DNA of 64,000 bases from Acidobacteriota bacterium. Lineage in GTDB: Bacteria; Acidobacteriota; Polarisedimenticolia; Gp22-AA2. The stretch is from positions 1 to 64,000 of the forward strand of contig QHXX01000023.1 of NCBI GenBank assembly GCA_003223135.1. The letters are read 5' to 3'. Below are positions 49,836 through 61,987 of the stretch, piece after piece. The position numbers and the translations under genes are program-made. Under the pieces are notes generated by a model that saw only the letters and a list, made by a program, of their open reading frames with translations, ran no database searches and was not told the DNA's origin. Position 1 is the stretch's first letter; every line of letters starts with the position of its first letter.

Positions 49836-51674
49836 ATGTGCGGCATCGTCGGGTACATCGGGCACAAGAGGGTCAGCACCGTTCTCCTGGACGGGTTGCG
49901 GCGGCTCGAGTACCGCGGCTACGACTCGGCCGGCATCGCGGTCATCAACGGCGGCACCATCCAGGTCGTGCGCAGTGCCGGAAAACTGCGTGATCTCGAG
50001 GAAAACCTCCGCCTGACCAAGATCGAGGGAACCTTCGGCCTCGGTCACACGCGCTGGGCCACTCATGGCCGACCGACCGAGGAGAACGCCCACCCGCACC
50101 GCGACTGCACCGGTACTTTGGTCGTGGTCCACAACGGCATCATCGAGAACTACAAGGACCTGAAGCGCGAGCTGGCCGCGCAAGGGCACCAGTTCAAAAC
50201 CGAGACAGACACCGAGGTCATCGCTCACCTCATCGAGGAGGCGCGGAAGGGCGCCGACACGCCGCTGGAGGAGGGTGTCCGGCGAGTGGTTCCGCGCCTA
50301 GCGGGCAGCTACGCTTTCTGCGCGGTTTCGGCGAAGGACCCGATGAAGATCGTGGCGGCACGCAACGGCCCGCCGCTCGTCGTGGGCCTGGGCAAGGACG
50401 AATACTTCGTGGCCTCCGACATCCCCGCGATTCTGCACCACACGCGCGACGTCTTCTTCCTGGATGACCGCGAGATCTCCGTGATCACGGAAGGCGGCGT
50501 GGTCACCACCGACCACGAGGGCCGGCCGGTCAAAAAGCAGGTGCAGCGCATCACCTGGGACCCGATCATGGCCGAGAAGGCCGGCTTCAAGCACTTCATG
50601 CTGAAGGAGATCTACGAGCAGCCGCGCGCCATCCGCGACACCCTTCTTGGGCGCATCTCCCAGGAGACCGGTCAGATCTTCCTCGACGAGATGGAGATCA
50701 CCGACGAGGAGTTCCGCGCGTGTCAAAAGCTCCACCTCGTGGCATGCGGCACCTCCTGGCACGCCGCGCTGGTCGGCAAGTTCATGATCGAGAGGCTGGC
50801 CCGGCTCCCCGTCGAAGTGGACATCGCGTCCGAGTTCCGCTACCGCAACCCGATCCTCGAGAAGAATCACCTGGTCGAGGTCATCAGCCAGTCGGGAGAG
50901 ACGGCCGACACGCTCGCGGCGCAGCGCGAGGCGCGCGCCCGCGGCATCAAGACGATCGCCGTTTGCAACGTCGTCGGCTCGATGATTACCCGGGAGGCGC
51001 AGGGGGTCATCTACACCCACGCCGGCCCGGAGATCGGCGTCGCCTCCACGAAGGCGTTCACGGCCCAGATCGTCGCCCTGTTCCTGCAGGCACTGCACCT
51101 CGGCCTCCTGCGCGGCGCGCTCACCCGCGAAGAATCGAAGGAGCACCTCAAGAACCTGCTGCATGTGCCGACGCAGATCGAGCAGGTGCTGGCGAAGGAC
51201 ACCCAGATCGAGGAGATCGCCAAGGATTTCTTCCGGGCCCCCGACTTTCTCTACCTGGGACGGGGGATCAACTATCCGATCGCCCTGGAGGGGGCCCTCA
51301 AGCTGAAGGAAATCTCCTACATCCACGCCGAGGGGTACCCCGCCGGCGAGATGAAGCACGGCCCGATAGCGCTCATCGACCGCAACCTGCCCGTGGTCGC
51401 GCTGGTGTTCGGGGACACCCTCTACGAAAAGATGATGGCAAACATCGAGGAGGCCCGGGCACGCGACGGCGCTATCATCGCAGTCACCGACGAAGGGAAC
51501 GAGGACGTGCCACGCCGCGCCGACCGGACGATCGCGGTGCCGCGAACCTCCGACCTGCTGACGCCGATCCTGGCGATCGTCCCCTTGCAGCTCCTCGCCT
51601 ACCACATCGCCCTGCGCCGCGGCTGCGACGTCGACCAGCCGCGCAATCTCGCCAAGTCGGTCACGGTCGAGTAG
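49836..51674 (+). CDS. glmS: Glutamine-fructose-6-phosphate aminotransferase (isomerizing)
   Basis: [109 protein letters not shown]. Confidence 0.98.
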   Translation: MCGIVGYIGHKRVSTVLLDGLRRLEYRGYDSAGIAVINGGTIQVVRSAGKLRDLEENLRLTKIEGTFGLGHTRWATHGRPTEENAHPHRDCTGTLVVVHNGIIENYKDLKRELAAQGHQFKTETDTEVIAHLIEEARKGADTPLEEGVRRVVPRLAGSYAFCAVSAKDPMKIVAARNGPPLVVGLGKDEYFVASDIPAILHHTRDVFFLDDREISVITEGGVVTTDHEGRPVKKQVQRITWDPIMAEKAGFKHFMLKEIYEQPRAIRDTLLGRISQETGQIFLDEMEITDEEFRACQKLHLVACGTSWHAALVGKFMIERLARLPVEVDIASEFRYRNPILEKNHLVEVISQSGETADTLAAQREARARGIKTIAVCNVVGSMITREAQGVIYTHAGPEIGVASTKAFTAQIVALFLQALHLGLLRGALTREESKEHLKNLLHVPTQIEQVLAKDTQIEEIAKDFFRAPDFLYLGRGINYPIALEGALKLKEISYIHAEGYPAGEMKHGPIALIDRNLPVVALVFGDTLYEKMMANIEEARARDGAIIAVTDEGNEDVPRRADRTIAVPRTSDLLTPILAIVPLQLLAYHIALRRGCDVDQPRNLAKSVTVE

Positions 51675-54059
51675 GTGGCGGACCGTCCTTCGACGGACGG
51701 CATCGAGCGCTTCCCCCTGCAGTACATCGCACCGATCCTGCTCCTGCTCCTGTGGAGCGTGTGGCCGCTCGTGAGCGGAGCCCGGACGCTGTACCAGCGC
51801 GACGTCCTCAACACGCATCTGGGGATGAAGTGGGCCGAAACGGAGGCCCTGTGGCAGGGATACGTGCCGCTCATCGACCCCCACCGCGCCGGAGGCCAGC
51901 CGCTCCTCGGCAATCCGAACGCCCTGGCCCTTTATCCGGACACCCTGCTGTACCTCGCGGCCCCGCTGTTCTGGGCGCTCAACGCCCACTTCTGGATCCA
52001 CTTCCTCCTCGCCCCCTTCGCCTTCTCCTGGCTGGCGCGCGAGCTGGGGCTGGGGCGCGCCGGATCGTGGGCGGCCGGCGTCTTTTACGCCCTGTCCGGC
52101 TATTACCTGTCCCTGTTCGTCTTCTATAACCTGATTGTCAGCGCGACCCTGGCTCCCGCCTTCGCCGCCGCCTGCCTGCGGCTCGCGGCCGGCCGACGGC
52201 CGGGCCTCCTGGCAATCGCGGTTGCGATCCTCTGGGCGATGCTCCTTCTGTCCGGAGATCCCCTGGGGTCGCTGATCGCCCTGGGGCTTGCGCTCGCGGC
52301 CATGACGCTGCGCGAAGGGCCGAAAATCCGGGTGTTCGGCGCCGTCGTGGCGGCGGTCGCCTGCGGAACGCTCCTGGCCGCGCCACAGATCGTCGAGTTC
52401 CTGCGCGTCCTCGGGACATCCTACCGGGGCACCTACGGCTATTCGGGCTCCGCCCTCACTGCCGAGAGCTGGGACCCCCGCCAGGCGATCGATTGGCTCC
52501 TGCCGTTCGCCTTTGGCCGCCCCGATCTTTTGGGGAGCGGAGGATTCTGGGGCCACCGTTTCTACACGGACCTACCGCCGTACCTTCTGTCGCTCTATCC
52601 GGGGCTTCTGGCACTCGCTCTTCTGAGCGCTTCGTTGTTCGCGCGCGGCCGCGTGACGAGGTGGGCCCAGACGGTTCTCCTCCTGGGTCTGTTTCTCGCG
52701 CTGGGCAGGTTCAACCCGCTCGCCACATGGATTTTCGAGCGAACCGGCGGCCTGTTGCGGTTTCCCGTCAGGCTGTGGATCCTCGTCGCCATCGGAGGCT
52801 CCGTCCTGACGGGCATCGGCTTCGAGAAAGTCGTCGCAGGGAAAGAGACGAAGGCCACCCGGGCGTTCTGGCTGGCGCTGGCGGGGATGGCGCTTCTGTT
52901 CGCGTCCGGCTGGCTGGTGCTTTCTTCACCGGCCGGGCCCGCGGAGGCCTTTTTGCGCCGTATGACGCCGCGGGTCTTCGGCGCGGCGGACATCGCGGGA
53001 GTGCGCGAACGCTGGGCCGGCTTGTGCGCGGGGTCCCTGGGAACGCTCGCCGTCCTCTCGACGGGCGCCCTTCTCGCCAGGCGGCGCCCCGCAGAGGGCG
53101 GGTCCTGCCTGCTGGTCGCTCACGCCGCCGCCCAGATCGTCTTCCTGTCCCCTCTCCTGGCGTCCGATGCCGTCGGCGCCTACAGCGCGCCGTCGCCGGC
53201 TCTCGATATGGTTCCGAGCTCGTCCCTGGTCGTCCATGGCGCCTCGGAGGGACTCTTCGCCAAGCCGGGCCGGGCCGACCAGGGGCTCCCCGATCGGCGC
53301 GGGTTCTGGTTCGAGCGGCGCGCCTTCCACGAGCTCTATCCCTTTGCGGGCGCGCTCTGGGGGAGGTCTTACGAGCTCAACGTCTCGTCCGAAGGAATGG
53401 ACTCGTTCCTCAGCACGGCGGCCCGGGACGCGGCGCGCCTCGCGACGGACGGCGAGCGCGTCCGGCTCCTGGCGTCCTGGGGAGTGGACCGCCTGCTTCT
53501 CGATCGCCCGATCGATCCCGAGGCAGCCGATCGCGTCCGCCTGCTGGGGCGCCTGCCGGGCTTCGGAGGATCGCTGTACGTCTACGAGATCCCCGGCGCG
53601 ACACCCCAGGTGTACCTCGCGAAGCGCGTCCTGCGCGCTCCTGATCCTCTCGGCGCTCTGCGTCTTCTGAAGGATCCATCGTTCGATCCCATCACCAGCG
53701 CGGTGGTCCCGGGAAGCGGGCCGCCGGCCGAAGGTTCGGGCGGAGAAGTCCATCTCCTGGAGCGCGGCCCAGAGAACCTCTCCGCCGAGGTCACCGCGGG
53801 CTCGGCCGGCCTGCTCGTGGTTCAGCGCGCCTTCCAGCCGATCTACCGCGCGACCGTCGACGGGGTCCCGGCGACCCTCCGGATCGCCAACCTGCACCGC
53901 TTCGGAGTGGACGTGCCGGCGGGCCGCCACCGCGTCGACCTGTGGGTCGATCGGCGTCCGCTGCGGGTCTCTCTTCTGGTGTCCTTCCTGGGTCTCTGCG
54001 GGCTGGCGGTTCTGGCCCGGCGCCCGGGACCGGTCGTCGAACCGGTCAGGGCCGGCTAG
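51675..54059 (+). CDS. YfhO-like polytopic membrane protein
   Basis: GTG start abutting glmS stop; many TM helices; RDVLNTHLGMKWAETEALWQGYVPLIDPHRAGGQPLLGNPNALALYPDTLLY; C-terminal LLVVQRAFQPIYRATVDGVPATLRIANLHRFGVDVPAGRHRVDLWVD. Confidence 0.8.
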   Translation: MADRPSTDGIERFPLQYIAPILLLLLWSVWPLVSGARTLYQRDVLNTHLGMKWAETEALWQGYVPLIDPHRAGGQPLLGNPNALALYPDTLLYLAAPLFWALNAHFWIHFLLAPFAFSWLARELGLGRAGSWAAGVFYALSGYYLSLFVFYNLIVSATLAPAFAAACLRLAAGRRPGLLAIAVAILWAMLLLSGDPLGSLIALGLALAAMTLREGPKIRVFGAVVAAVACGTLLAAPQIVEFLRVLGTSYRGTYGYSGSALTAESWDPRQAIDWLLPFAFGRPDLLGSGGFWGHRFYTDLPPYLLSLYPGLLALALLSASLFARGRVTRWAQTVLLLGLFLALGRFNPLATWIFERTGGLLRFPVRLWILVAIGGSVLTGIGFEKVVAGKETKATRAFWLALAGMALLFASGWLVLSSPAGPAEAFLRRMTPRVFGAADIAGVRERWAGLCAGSLGTLAVLSTGALLARRRPAEGGSCLLVAHAAAQIVFLSPLLASDAVGAYSAPSPALDMVPSSSLVVHGASEGLFAKPGRADQGLPDRRGFWFERRAFHELYPFAGALWGRSYELNVSSEGMDSFLSTAARDAARLATDGERVRLLASWGVDRLLLDRPIDPEAADRVRLLGRLPGFGGSLYVYEIPGATPQVYLAKRVLRAPDPLGALRLLKDPSFDPITSAVVPGSGPPAEGSGGEVHLLERGPENLSAEVTAGSAGLLVVQRAFQPIYRATVDGVPATLRIANLHRFGVDVPAGRHRVDLWVDRRPLRVSLLVSFLGLCGLAVLARRPGPVVEPVRAG

Positions 54060-54165
54060 ATCTGCCCGGCTCGATCCGGATTGACTTCAAGACGGCCTCG
54101 AAGGCCGGGGCGTCCTCCGGCCTGTAGTCCACCTTCGACACGCTGACCACGATCCAGGGGCGTCG
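54046..54165 (-). pseudogene. C-terminal remnant of an unidentified protein
   Basis: Minus-strand RPWIVVSVSKVDYRPEDAPAFEAVLKSIRIEPGRSSRP*, protein-like tail with no matching N-terminal part; upstream frame is antisense of the helicase gene. Confidence 0.4.
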
Positions 54166-54256
54166 TGACGGGCGGAGCGTACCCCCAGCGCCGGCCTGCG
54201 TCAACGGGCGGGCGCGACGACCCGGCCGCCCGGCGCGACGTGCGATAATCCGGCGC

Positions 54257-56476
54257 ATGGATCCATTCCTGGAGCCGCTCAACCCGCAGCAGCGGGACGC
54301 GGTGCAGCACACCGAGGGGCCGCTGCTCATCGTGGCCGGAGCCGGGTCAGGCAAGACGCGCGTCATCGTGCACCGCCTGGCGTACATCCTGGCGCGGGAG
54401 CTCGCGCCGCCGCACCAGGTCGTGGCCGTGACCTTCACGAACAAGGCGGCCGGGGAAATGAAAGAGCGTGTGGAGCGGCTGGTGGGCGCCAACCGCGGCG
54501 GCGCGCAAGTCTCCACCTTCCACTCCTGGAGCCTGCGGTATCTGCGGCGCCATGCCGACCGTCTCGGCTACACCCGCGATTTCCTGGTCTACGACGAGGC
54601 CGACCAATCCGCGCTCATCAAGGAGTGCCTGGCGGAGCTTTCGATCGACGACCAGTCCTTTCCGCCCAGGCTGTTCCGGAATCGCATCAGCAGCGCGAAG
54701 AACCAGGGCCTCGGCATCGAGGAGCTCGACCGGGCGAAGGAGGGGCTGCAGGACGACCTGGTCTCGAGGGTCTATGGCCTGTACCAGAAGCGGCTGCGGG
54801 ATTGCAACGCCATGGACTTCGACGACCTGATCGGGCAGACCCTGGCGCTGTTCGAAGAGCGCGCGGACCTGGCGCGGGCGGCCGCGGAGCAGGTGCGCTA
54901 CCTGATGGTCGACGAGTATCAGGACACGAACCGGCCGCAATACCGCCTCATTCGCCACCTGGCCGCGGCGTATGGCAACGTGTGCGCCGTCGGCGACCCG
55001 GACCAGTCCATCTACCGTTTCCGTTTCGCTGACATCCGGAACATCCTGTCGTACGAGGAGGACTTCCCCGGCACGCGCATCATCAAGCTGGAGCAGAACT
55101 ACCGCTCGACCGGCAACATCCTGCAGGCGGCCACCGCCGTCATCCGCAACAACCGGAACCGCATCGACAAGTCGCTGTGGTGCGATGCGCCGGAGGGCGG
55201 CCCGCTCGAGCTTCTGGTCGCCATGGACGAGCGGCACGAGGCGGAGCGGATCGTCGCCCGAATCCGCGGTCTTCGGCGCGACCACGCGCTCGAGGACTTC
55301 GCGATCCTGTACCGGACCAACGCCCAGTCCCGGGCTCTCGAAGAGGCGCTGGCGCGCCACGAGCTGCCGTACATCGTGGTGGGTGGGACGCGCTTTTACG
55401 ACCGCAAGGAAGTGAAGGACGTTCTTGCGTACTTGCGCGCCCTCCTCAACCCGCGCGACGACGTCAGCCTGAAGCGCATCGTGAACACGCCACCGCGCGA
55501 CATCGGCAGGATGACCCTCGACACGGTGTTGGACATCGCCCGCAAGGACACGTCTCCGCTCGAGGATGCGATGCGCAAGGCGGTCGACATGGGGCTCGTC
55601 GGCGGGCGGGGCGCGCGGGCGCTCACGGCCTTTCTGACTCTCATGGCCGACCTGCGCGCGGAGCTGAAGACCCTGCCTCCCAGCCGGCTCGTCGCGTCCA
55701 TCATCGGGCGCACCGGCTTCGAGTCCCATCTCGAGAAGGCGGCGCCGGGCGACGCCGTCGCGCGGGTTGAGAACCTCGAGGAGCTGGTCAGCGCCGTCGC
55801 CGCTTACGACGGTACGCCGGACGGCCTGCGGGCCTTCCTCGACCGCGCCGCACTCCTGTCCGAGACCGAGAACGTGCAGGGGACCTCGGGCATCCGCCTG
55901 ATGACTCTGCACTCCGCCAAGGGGCTGGAATTCCCCGTCGTGTTCATCGCCGGGCTGGAGGAGAATCTTTTCCCGCACTCCCGCTCCGCCGAAGAGCACG
56001 AGGACGTCGAGGAGGAGCGCCGGCTTCTTTACGTCGGCATGACACGCGCCCGGGAGCGCCTGATCCTGACGCGGGCGCTGCAGCGCCGCCTCTTCGGAGA
56101 CCCGACGCCCGCCGGGCCGTCGCGTTTCCTGCAGGAGATTCCGGAGCGCCTGCTGCGGGAGAGCGACTTCGCCGAAACGACGGAGGGCGGCGATGACGCC
56201 ATGCGCCTGCGCGGAGCCGCCGAGGCCATCACAAGACGCCGGATGACCCGGGACGCCGGGACCTCCGAGGACTACGCCGACGACCCGGACCACCGGGCGC
56301 CCAGCGACCCGTCGTCCCCCTTCACCCTCGGCTGCAAGGTGCACCATCCCGAGTACGGCGTCGGCACCGTCATCCGCGTCGAGGGAAGCGGTGACAAGTT
56401 GAAGCTGACCGTTTCGTTCTCGATCTACGGCTCCAAAAAGTTCCTGCCGCGCTTCGCCCCGCTCGAAAGGATTTGA
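54257..56476 (+). CDS. UvrD/PcrA/Rep-family superfamily-1 DNA helicase
   Basis: LNPQQRDAVQHTEGPLLIVAGAGSGKTRVIVHRLAYIL; VDEYQDTNRPQYRLIRHL; GDPDQSIYRFRFADI; LEQNYRSTGNIL; MTLHSAKGLEFPVVFIAGLEENLFPH; RRLLYVGMTRARERL; C-term GCKVHHPEYGVGTVIRVEG. Confidence 0.97.
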   Translation: MDPFLEPLNPQQRDAVQHTEGPLLIVAGAGSGKTRVIVHRLAYILARELAPPHQVVAVTFTNKAAGEMKERVERLVGANRGGAQVSTFHSWSLRYLRRHADRLGYTRDFLVYDEADQSALIKECLAELSIDDQSFPPRLFRNRISSAKNQGLGIEELDRAKEGLQDDLVSRVYGLYQKRLRDCNAMDFDDLIGQTLALFEERADLARAAAEQVRYLMVDEYQDTNRPQYRLIRHLAAAYGNVCAVGDPDQSIYRFRFADIRNILSYEEDFPGTRIIKLEQNYRSTGNILQAATAVIRNNRNRIDKSLWCDAPEGGPLELLVAMDERHEAERIVARIRGLRRDHALEDFAILYRTNAQSRALEEALARHELPYIVVGGTRFYDRKEVKDVLAYLRALLNPRDDVSLKRIVNTPPRDIGRMTLDTVLDIARKDTSPLEDAMRKAVDMGLVGGRGARALTAFLTLMADLRAELKTLPPSRLVASIIGRTGFESHLEKAAPGDAVARVENLEELVSAVAAYDGTPDGLRAFLDRAALLSETENVQGTSGIRLMTLHSAKGLEFPVVFIAGLEENLFPHSRSAEEHEDVEEERRLLYVGMTRARERLILTRALQRRLFGDPTPAGPSRFLQEIPERLLRESDFAETTEGGDDAMRLRGAAEAITRRRMTRDAGTSEDYADDPDHRAPSDPSSPFTLGCKVHHPEYGVGTVIRVEGSGDKLKLTVSFSIYGSKKFLPRFAPLERI

Positions 56477-56625
56477 TTCACCTCCGGCCGCTGCGAGCCG
56501 TCATGGCACCCGGCGGATTACAAAAACGTCAGCCGGTTGCCTTCTCCCTCTCCTCTCACAACATTTAAGCCGAGCGCGCCGGGACGCGCGGGAGGCCTGG
56601 TGATCGTCAACCGGAGGGAATCGGC

Positions 56626-56871
56626 ATGCTGACAGCAATCCTGATGATTTTGGGGGGAGTCCTGCTCCTGGTGGGCAGCGTCATGTTCATCGTCAACGCC
56701 TTCAAGGTCAGCGTCGCGTGGGGCCTGGGCGTCCTGTTCCTGGCGCCCGTCGGTCTCGTTTTCCTGGTGAAGAACTGGAGGGAGAGCAAGATGTCGTTCC
56801 TCCTTTCGCTCGGTGGCGCGGCCCTGGTCGTCGTAGGCGCGCTCCTGGGGCACCCCGTCCCCACGCAGTAG
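56626..56871 (+). CDS. Small two-TM membrane protein
   Basis: MLTAILMILGGVLLLVGSVMFIVNAFKVSVAWGLGVLFLAPVGLVFLVKNWRESKMSFLLSLGGAALVVVGALLGHPVPTQ; RBS ccggaggg. Confidence 0.75.
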   Translation: MLTAILMILGGVLLLVGSVMFIVNAFKVSVAWGLGVLFLAPVGLVFLVKNWRESKMSFLLSLGGAALVVVGALLGHPVPTQ

Positions 56872-56997
56872 CCCCGCTCCCGGAGGCCCGTTCTTCGCAG
56901 GCGCCCGTGGCCTCCGGCTACCTCTCGCCGTCTCCCGGCGGGCCGGGAGACACGCGCCGCTCCGGACGCATCGCGATGTTCGGATGAATCACTCGCA

Positions 56998-58676
<1,679 letters not shown>

Positions 58677-58677
<1 letters not shown>

Positions 58678-58772
58678 CACTTCTCCTCGTGGCCGGAGTG
58701 CTTCTGCAGATAGTCGATGATGGCCTCGGACTCGATCACGACCAGCACCGGCACCCGCGTCTGTCCCGACAC
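58677..58772 (-). pseudogene. Truncated glutaredoxin/GST-N-like C-terminal fragment (31 codons) coupled to ettA
   Basis: GTG-start frame [31 protein letters not shown], resembling the 'GxTxVPxLV..ES.aIidYLekh' pattern; TGATG overlap with the ettA start. Confidence 0.5.
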
Positions 58773-58819
58773 GGCCCGGCCACGGGACGGGGTCTCCCAT
58801 GCGGCCGCAGGCGCCGGAG

Positions 58820-60118
58820 TTACGCCTCCGGTCCCCAGCGCATCCCCTTGAGGGCCTCGCGGGCCGTGGCGATCGTCTTGTCGATCTGGTCGTCGGTGTG
58901 GGCCAGCGACACGAAGAGCGCCTCGAACTGCGACGGCGGCAGGTAAACGCCGCGCTCCAGCATGCGCCGGAAGTAGGCCGCGTACCTGCGCGTGTCGGCG
59001 GTCGAGGCGCTGTCCCAGTCCAGTGGCTCGCGCGAGGTGAAGAACAGGGTCAGGAGCGACCCGACGCGCGCGGCGCGCGCGGGGGTGCCGGCTTCGTTGG
59101 CGGCGGCGGTGAGGCCCGACGCCAGGCGCTCCGCCGATCTCTCGAGCTTTTCGTACACACCGGGCGCACGCAGGTTCTTGAGCATCGCGATGCCGGCCCG
59201 CATTGCCAGCGGGTTCCCGGCCAGCGTCCCGGCCTGGTACACGTCCCCCTCCGGAGCGACGCGATCCATGATCTCCTCCCGTCCGCCATACGCCCCGATC
59301 GGCAGCCCGCCCCCGAGGATCTTCCCGAGCGTGGTCAGGTCGGGCGCGATGCGATACAGCTCCTGTGCGCCGCCGAGGGCGACGCGGAACCCGGTGATCA
59401 CCTCGTCGAAGATCAGAAGGATGCCGTTCTTCGCCGTGATGTCGCGCAGTCCTTCGAGATAGCCGGGGCGAGGCGGCACCACCCCCATGTTGGCGGCCAC
59501 CGGCTCGACGATGACGCAGGCGATGTCCCGCCCCCGGCTTTTCACGAGCGACGCCAGGGCGTCCAGGTCGTTGTAGGGGACGACGAGCGTCTGCTCGGCC
59601 ACCCGCGCCGGCACCCCCGGCGTTCCGGGGATGCCGAGCGTCGCCATCCCGGAACCCGCCTTCACCAGGAGCCCGTCCACATGGCCGTGGTAGCAGCCAT
59701 CCATCTTCACGATCAGATCGCGTCTGGTAAAGGCCCGCGCCAGGCGCAGCACCGACAGCGTCGCCTCGGTCCCCGAGTTGACCATGCGCACCTTCTCGAT
59801 ACAGGGGACAGACTCCACCACCAGCCGCGCCAGCTCGACCTCGTGCGGGTTGGGAGCGCCGAACGACGTGCCGTTCTTCGCCGCCTCCTGCACCTCGCGC
59901 ACGATGTCCGGGTGCGCGTGGCCCAGGATCAGCGGGCCCCACGAGCACACGTAATCGACGTACTCGTTGCCGTCCACGTCGATCAGCAAAGCACCGGTGC
60001 CGCGCGCGAAGAACAGGGGGTCGCCGCCGACCGCTTTGAAGGCGCGCACGGGTGAGTTGACCCCGCCGGGGATGACCTGGCGGGCCTTGTCGAAAAGACT
60101 GCGCGACAGGGTGCCCAT
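58820..60118 (-). CDS. hemL: Glutamate-1-semialdehyde 2,1-aminomutase
   Basis: [121 protein letters not shown]. Confidence 0.98.
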   Translation of the reverse strand: MGTLSRSLFDKARQVIPGGVNSPVRAFKAVGGDPLFFARGTGALLIDVDGNEYVDYVCSWGPLILGHAHPDIVREVQEAAKNGTSFGAPNPHEVELARLVVESVPCIEKVRMVNSGTEATLSVLRLARAFTRRDLIVKMDGCYHGHVDGLLVKAGSGMATLGIPGTPGVPARVAEQTLVVPYNDLDALASLVKSRGRDIACVIVEPVAANMGVVPPRPGYLEGLRDITAKNGILLIFDEVITGFRVALGGAQELYRIAPDLTTLGKILGGGLPIGAYGGREEIMDRVAPEGDVYQAGTLAGNPLAMRAGIAMLKNLRAPGVYEKLERSAERLASGLTAAANEAGTPARAARVGSLLTLFFTSREPLDWDSASTADTRRYAAYFRRMLERGVYLPPSQFEALFVSLAHTDDQIDKTIATAREALKGMRWGPEA

Positions 60119-60165
60119 GGCTCGACGTGGCCCGAGAATGAGGATGGACGCGCCGGAGCGGCGGG

Positions 60166-61140
60166 TCACCTCTTGAGCAGGCGCGCCGCCTCCTTCGCGA
60201 AATAGGTGACGATCAGATCGGCGCCGGCGCGGCGGATGGCGTGGAGCGACTCCATCACGACGCGCTCGCGATCAATCCAGCCATTGTTCGCGGCGGCCGC
60301 CACCATGGCGTATTCGCCCGAGACGTGGAAAGCGGCCACCGGCACGTTGACCGCCTGCCGCACGCGATAGATAACGTCGAGGTACGGAAGCGCCGGCTTG
60401 ACCATCACGATGTCGGCGCCCTCCTCGATGTCGAGCTGCGCTTCCCTAAGCGCCTCGCGCGCGTTGGCCGGGTCCATCTGGTGGCTGCGGCGGTCGCCGA
60501 ACTTCGGGGTCGACTGCGCCGCCTCGCGGAACGGACCGTAGAAGCCCGAGGCGTATTTCGCGGCGTACGACAGGATCGGCACCTGATCGAGCCCCGCGGC
60601 ATCGAGTGCTTTGCGGATCGCCGCCACGCGCCCGTCCATCATGTCGGAGGGTGCCACGATGTCGGCCCCGGCCCGCGCCTGAGACACGGCCGTTTTCGCC
60701 AGGAGATCGAGCGTAGGGTCGTTGAGAATCTCCTCCTCCTGCACCACACCGCAGTGTCCGTGGTCGGTGTATTCGCACAGGCAGACGTCGGTGATCACCA
60801 GGATGTTGTGCACTTCCTTCTTGATCGCCGACGCCGCCTCCTGGACCGTGCCGTGCGCGTCATACGCCCCCGAGGCCCTGGCGTCCTTTGCCTCGGGAAT
60901 GCCGAACAGGAGGACGGCCGGCACTCCGAGCGAGCGGGCCTCCTGCGCCTCGGCCACCGCCTCGTCCACGGACAGGTTGTACTGACCCGGCATCGACGGA
61001 ATTTCCCGCCGCACCCGTTTGCCGGGACAGACGAACAGGGGAATGATGAGGTCGCCGGGAGACAGATCGGTCTCGCGGACGAGCGCACGGATCAGCTCCG
61101 AGCGCCGCAGCCGCCGCGGGCGGTGGACAGGGAAGCCCAT
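60166..61140 (-). CDS. hemB: Delta-aminolevulinic acid dehydratase (porphobilinogen synthase)
   Basis: [115 protein letters not shown]. Confidence 0.98.
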   Translation of the reverse strand: MGFPVHRPRRLRRSELIRALVRETDLSPGDLIIPLFVCPGKRVRREIPSMPGQYNLSVDEAVAEAQEARSLGVPAVLLFGIPEAKDARASGAYDAHGTVQEAASAIKKEVHNILVITDVCLCEYTDHGHCGVVQEEEILNDPTLDLLAKTAVSQARAGADIVAPSDMMDGRVAAIRKALDAAGLDQVPILSYAAKYASGFYGPFREAAQSTPKFGDRRSHQMDPANAREALREAQLDIEEGADIVMVKPALPYLDVIYRVRQAVNVPVAAFHVSGEYAMVAAAANNGWIDRERVVMESLHAIRRAGADLIVTYFAKEAARLLKR

Positions 61141-61152
61141 CAGCAGGCCCCC

Positions 61153-61323
61153 TCAATCATCCTCGTCCCCTTCGTGGAAGAAGTAGGCGGCGCAGAACGA
61201 CGAGCAGAACACCCGGCCGCTGCGGACATGCTTGTGCTCCTCGCAGATCATCTTGTGACAGATCGGGCATTTGTAGAGGTAGGCTTGGTCTTCGCCGACA
61301 GCGCACTCTTTGCATTGTTCCAC
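61153..61323 (-). CDS. Small zinc-ribbon-like protein (56 aa), GTG start
   Basis: My own translation: VEQCKECAVGEDQAYLYKCPICHKMICEEHKHVRSGRVFCSSFCAAYFFHEGDEDD*. Absent from the ORF track (short, GTG start). Eight Cys plus several His in ordered pairs. Confidence 0.75.
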   Translation of the reverse strand: MEQCKECAVGEDQAYLYKCPICHKMICEEHKHVRSGRVFCSSFCAAYFFHEGDEDD

Positions 61324-61419
61324 GCGCGCTCCCCTTCGAAGCCGGGCGAATTATAGGTCACGCCTCGAAGAATAATCCAGGAGCCCGGCCTGCGCGGGCC
61401 GCCCGTCAGCCATCGCCGG

Positions 61420-61806
61420 GACGAGGCGCCGGCCCCTGCGCCCGCCGGGCACGGGTCCGGCTTGCTGCGCAAGCCTCCCCTCTCTTCGCCTTGCGCCGCC
61501 CGTCGCGCTGGATTGCGCGCGCCGGGTCCCCAGCGCAAGGTCTCAGAAGGCCCGGCGAACGCGGCGGCCGGCGCCTCGTCGCGACTACCCCGACGGTTCG
61601 ACCCACTGAGGGCCGGTCTCGATCAGTCGGGGCCACTCGCGGGGCGGCTCGCGCCGGCATCGAAATGAGGCTCCCCTGGGGCCGACCCAGGCTGAGTGGC
61701 GGGCCGCAACGCGGTGCGGCGATTTTGAGCCGCGCCATGCGGACGAGATGACTACCCGGAAGCCCGCGCGAGCGAATATGAGGCGCGCCGCGTTGCGACC
61801 CGCCAC
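61420..61806. repeat. Bipartite palindromic element, copy B (left module 61420-61580, right module 61696-61806)
   Basis: Left: perfect 15-bp inverted repeat GACGAGGCGCCGGCC/GGCCGGCGCCTCGTC. Right: 19-bp inverted repeat with one mismatch around GTGGCGGGCCGCAACGCGG/CCGCGTTGCGACCCGCCAC. Shares GGGCACGGGTCCGGCTTGCTGCGCAA and GCGATTT(C/T)GAGCCGCGCC with copy A. Confidence 0.88.
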
Positions 61807-61839
61807 CCCAGACTGAGGATGGCCCCGGGTGCTCTTACC

Positions 61840-61869
61840 TTGACACCTCCCGGAAACGTCCCATAGAAT
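61840..61869 (+). promoter_or_regulatory. Sigma-70-like promoter for tRNA (TTGACA-N18-TAGAAT)
   Basis: TTGACAcctcccggaaacgtcccaTAGAAT 17 nt upstream of the tRNA. Confidence 0.65.
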
Positions 61870-61886
61870 CAGCGCTCACGACGCAA

Positions 61887-61963
61887 GGCGGTGTAGCTCA
61901 GATGGTTAGAGCACGCGGCTCATATCCGCGGAGTCCGGGGTTCGAATCCCTGCACCGCTACCA
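61887..61963 (+). tRNA. tRNA with CAT anticodon (elongator tRNA-Met most likely; tRNA-Ile2 not excluded), CCA encoded
   Basis: GGCGGTGTAGCTCAGATGGTTAGAGCACGCGGCTCATATCCGCGGAGTCCGGGGTTCGAATCCCTGCACCGCTACCA; cloverleaf with G1-U72 first pair. Confidence 0.93.
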
Positions 61964-61987
61964 GATGCCTCAGCACCAAGCCGAACG

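Noticed and set aside
50298-52556. 752-aa minus-strand ORF
   Set aside because: Antisense of glmS and the YfhO-like gene; shadow ORF of high-GC coding.
54347-56347. 666-aa minus-strand ORF
   Set aside because: Antisense of the UvrD/PcrA helicase; no family signature.
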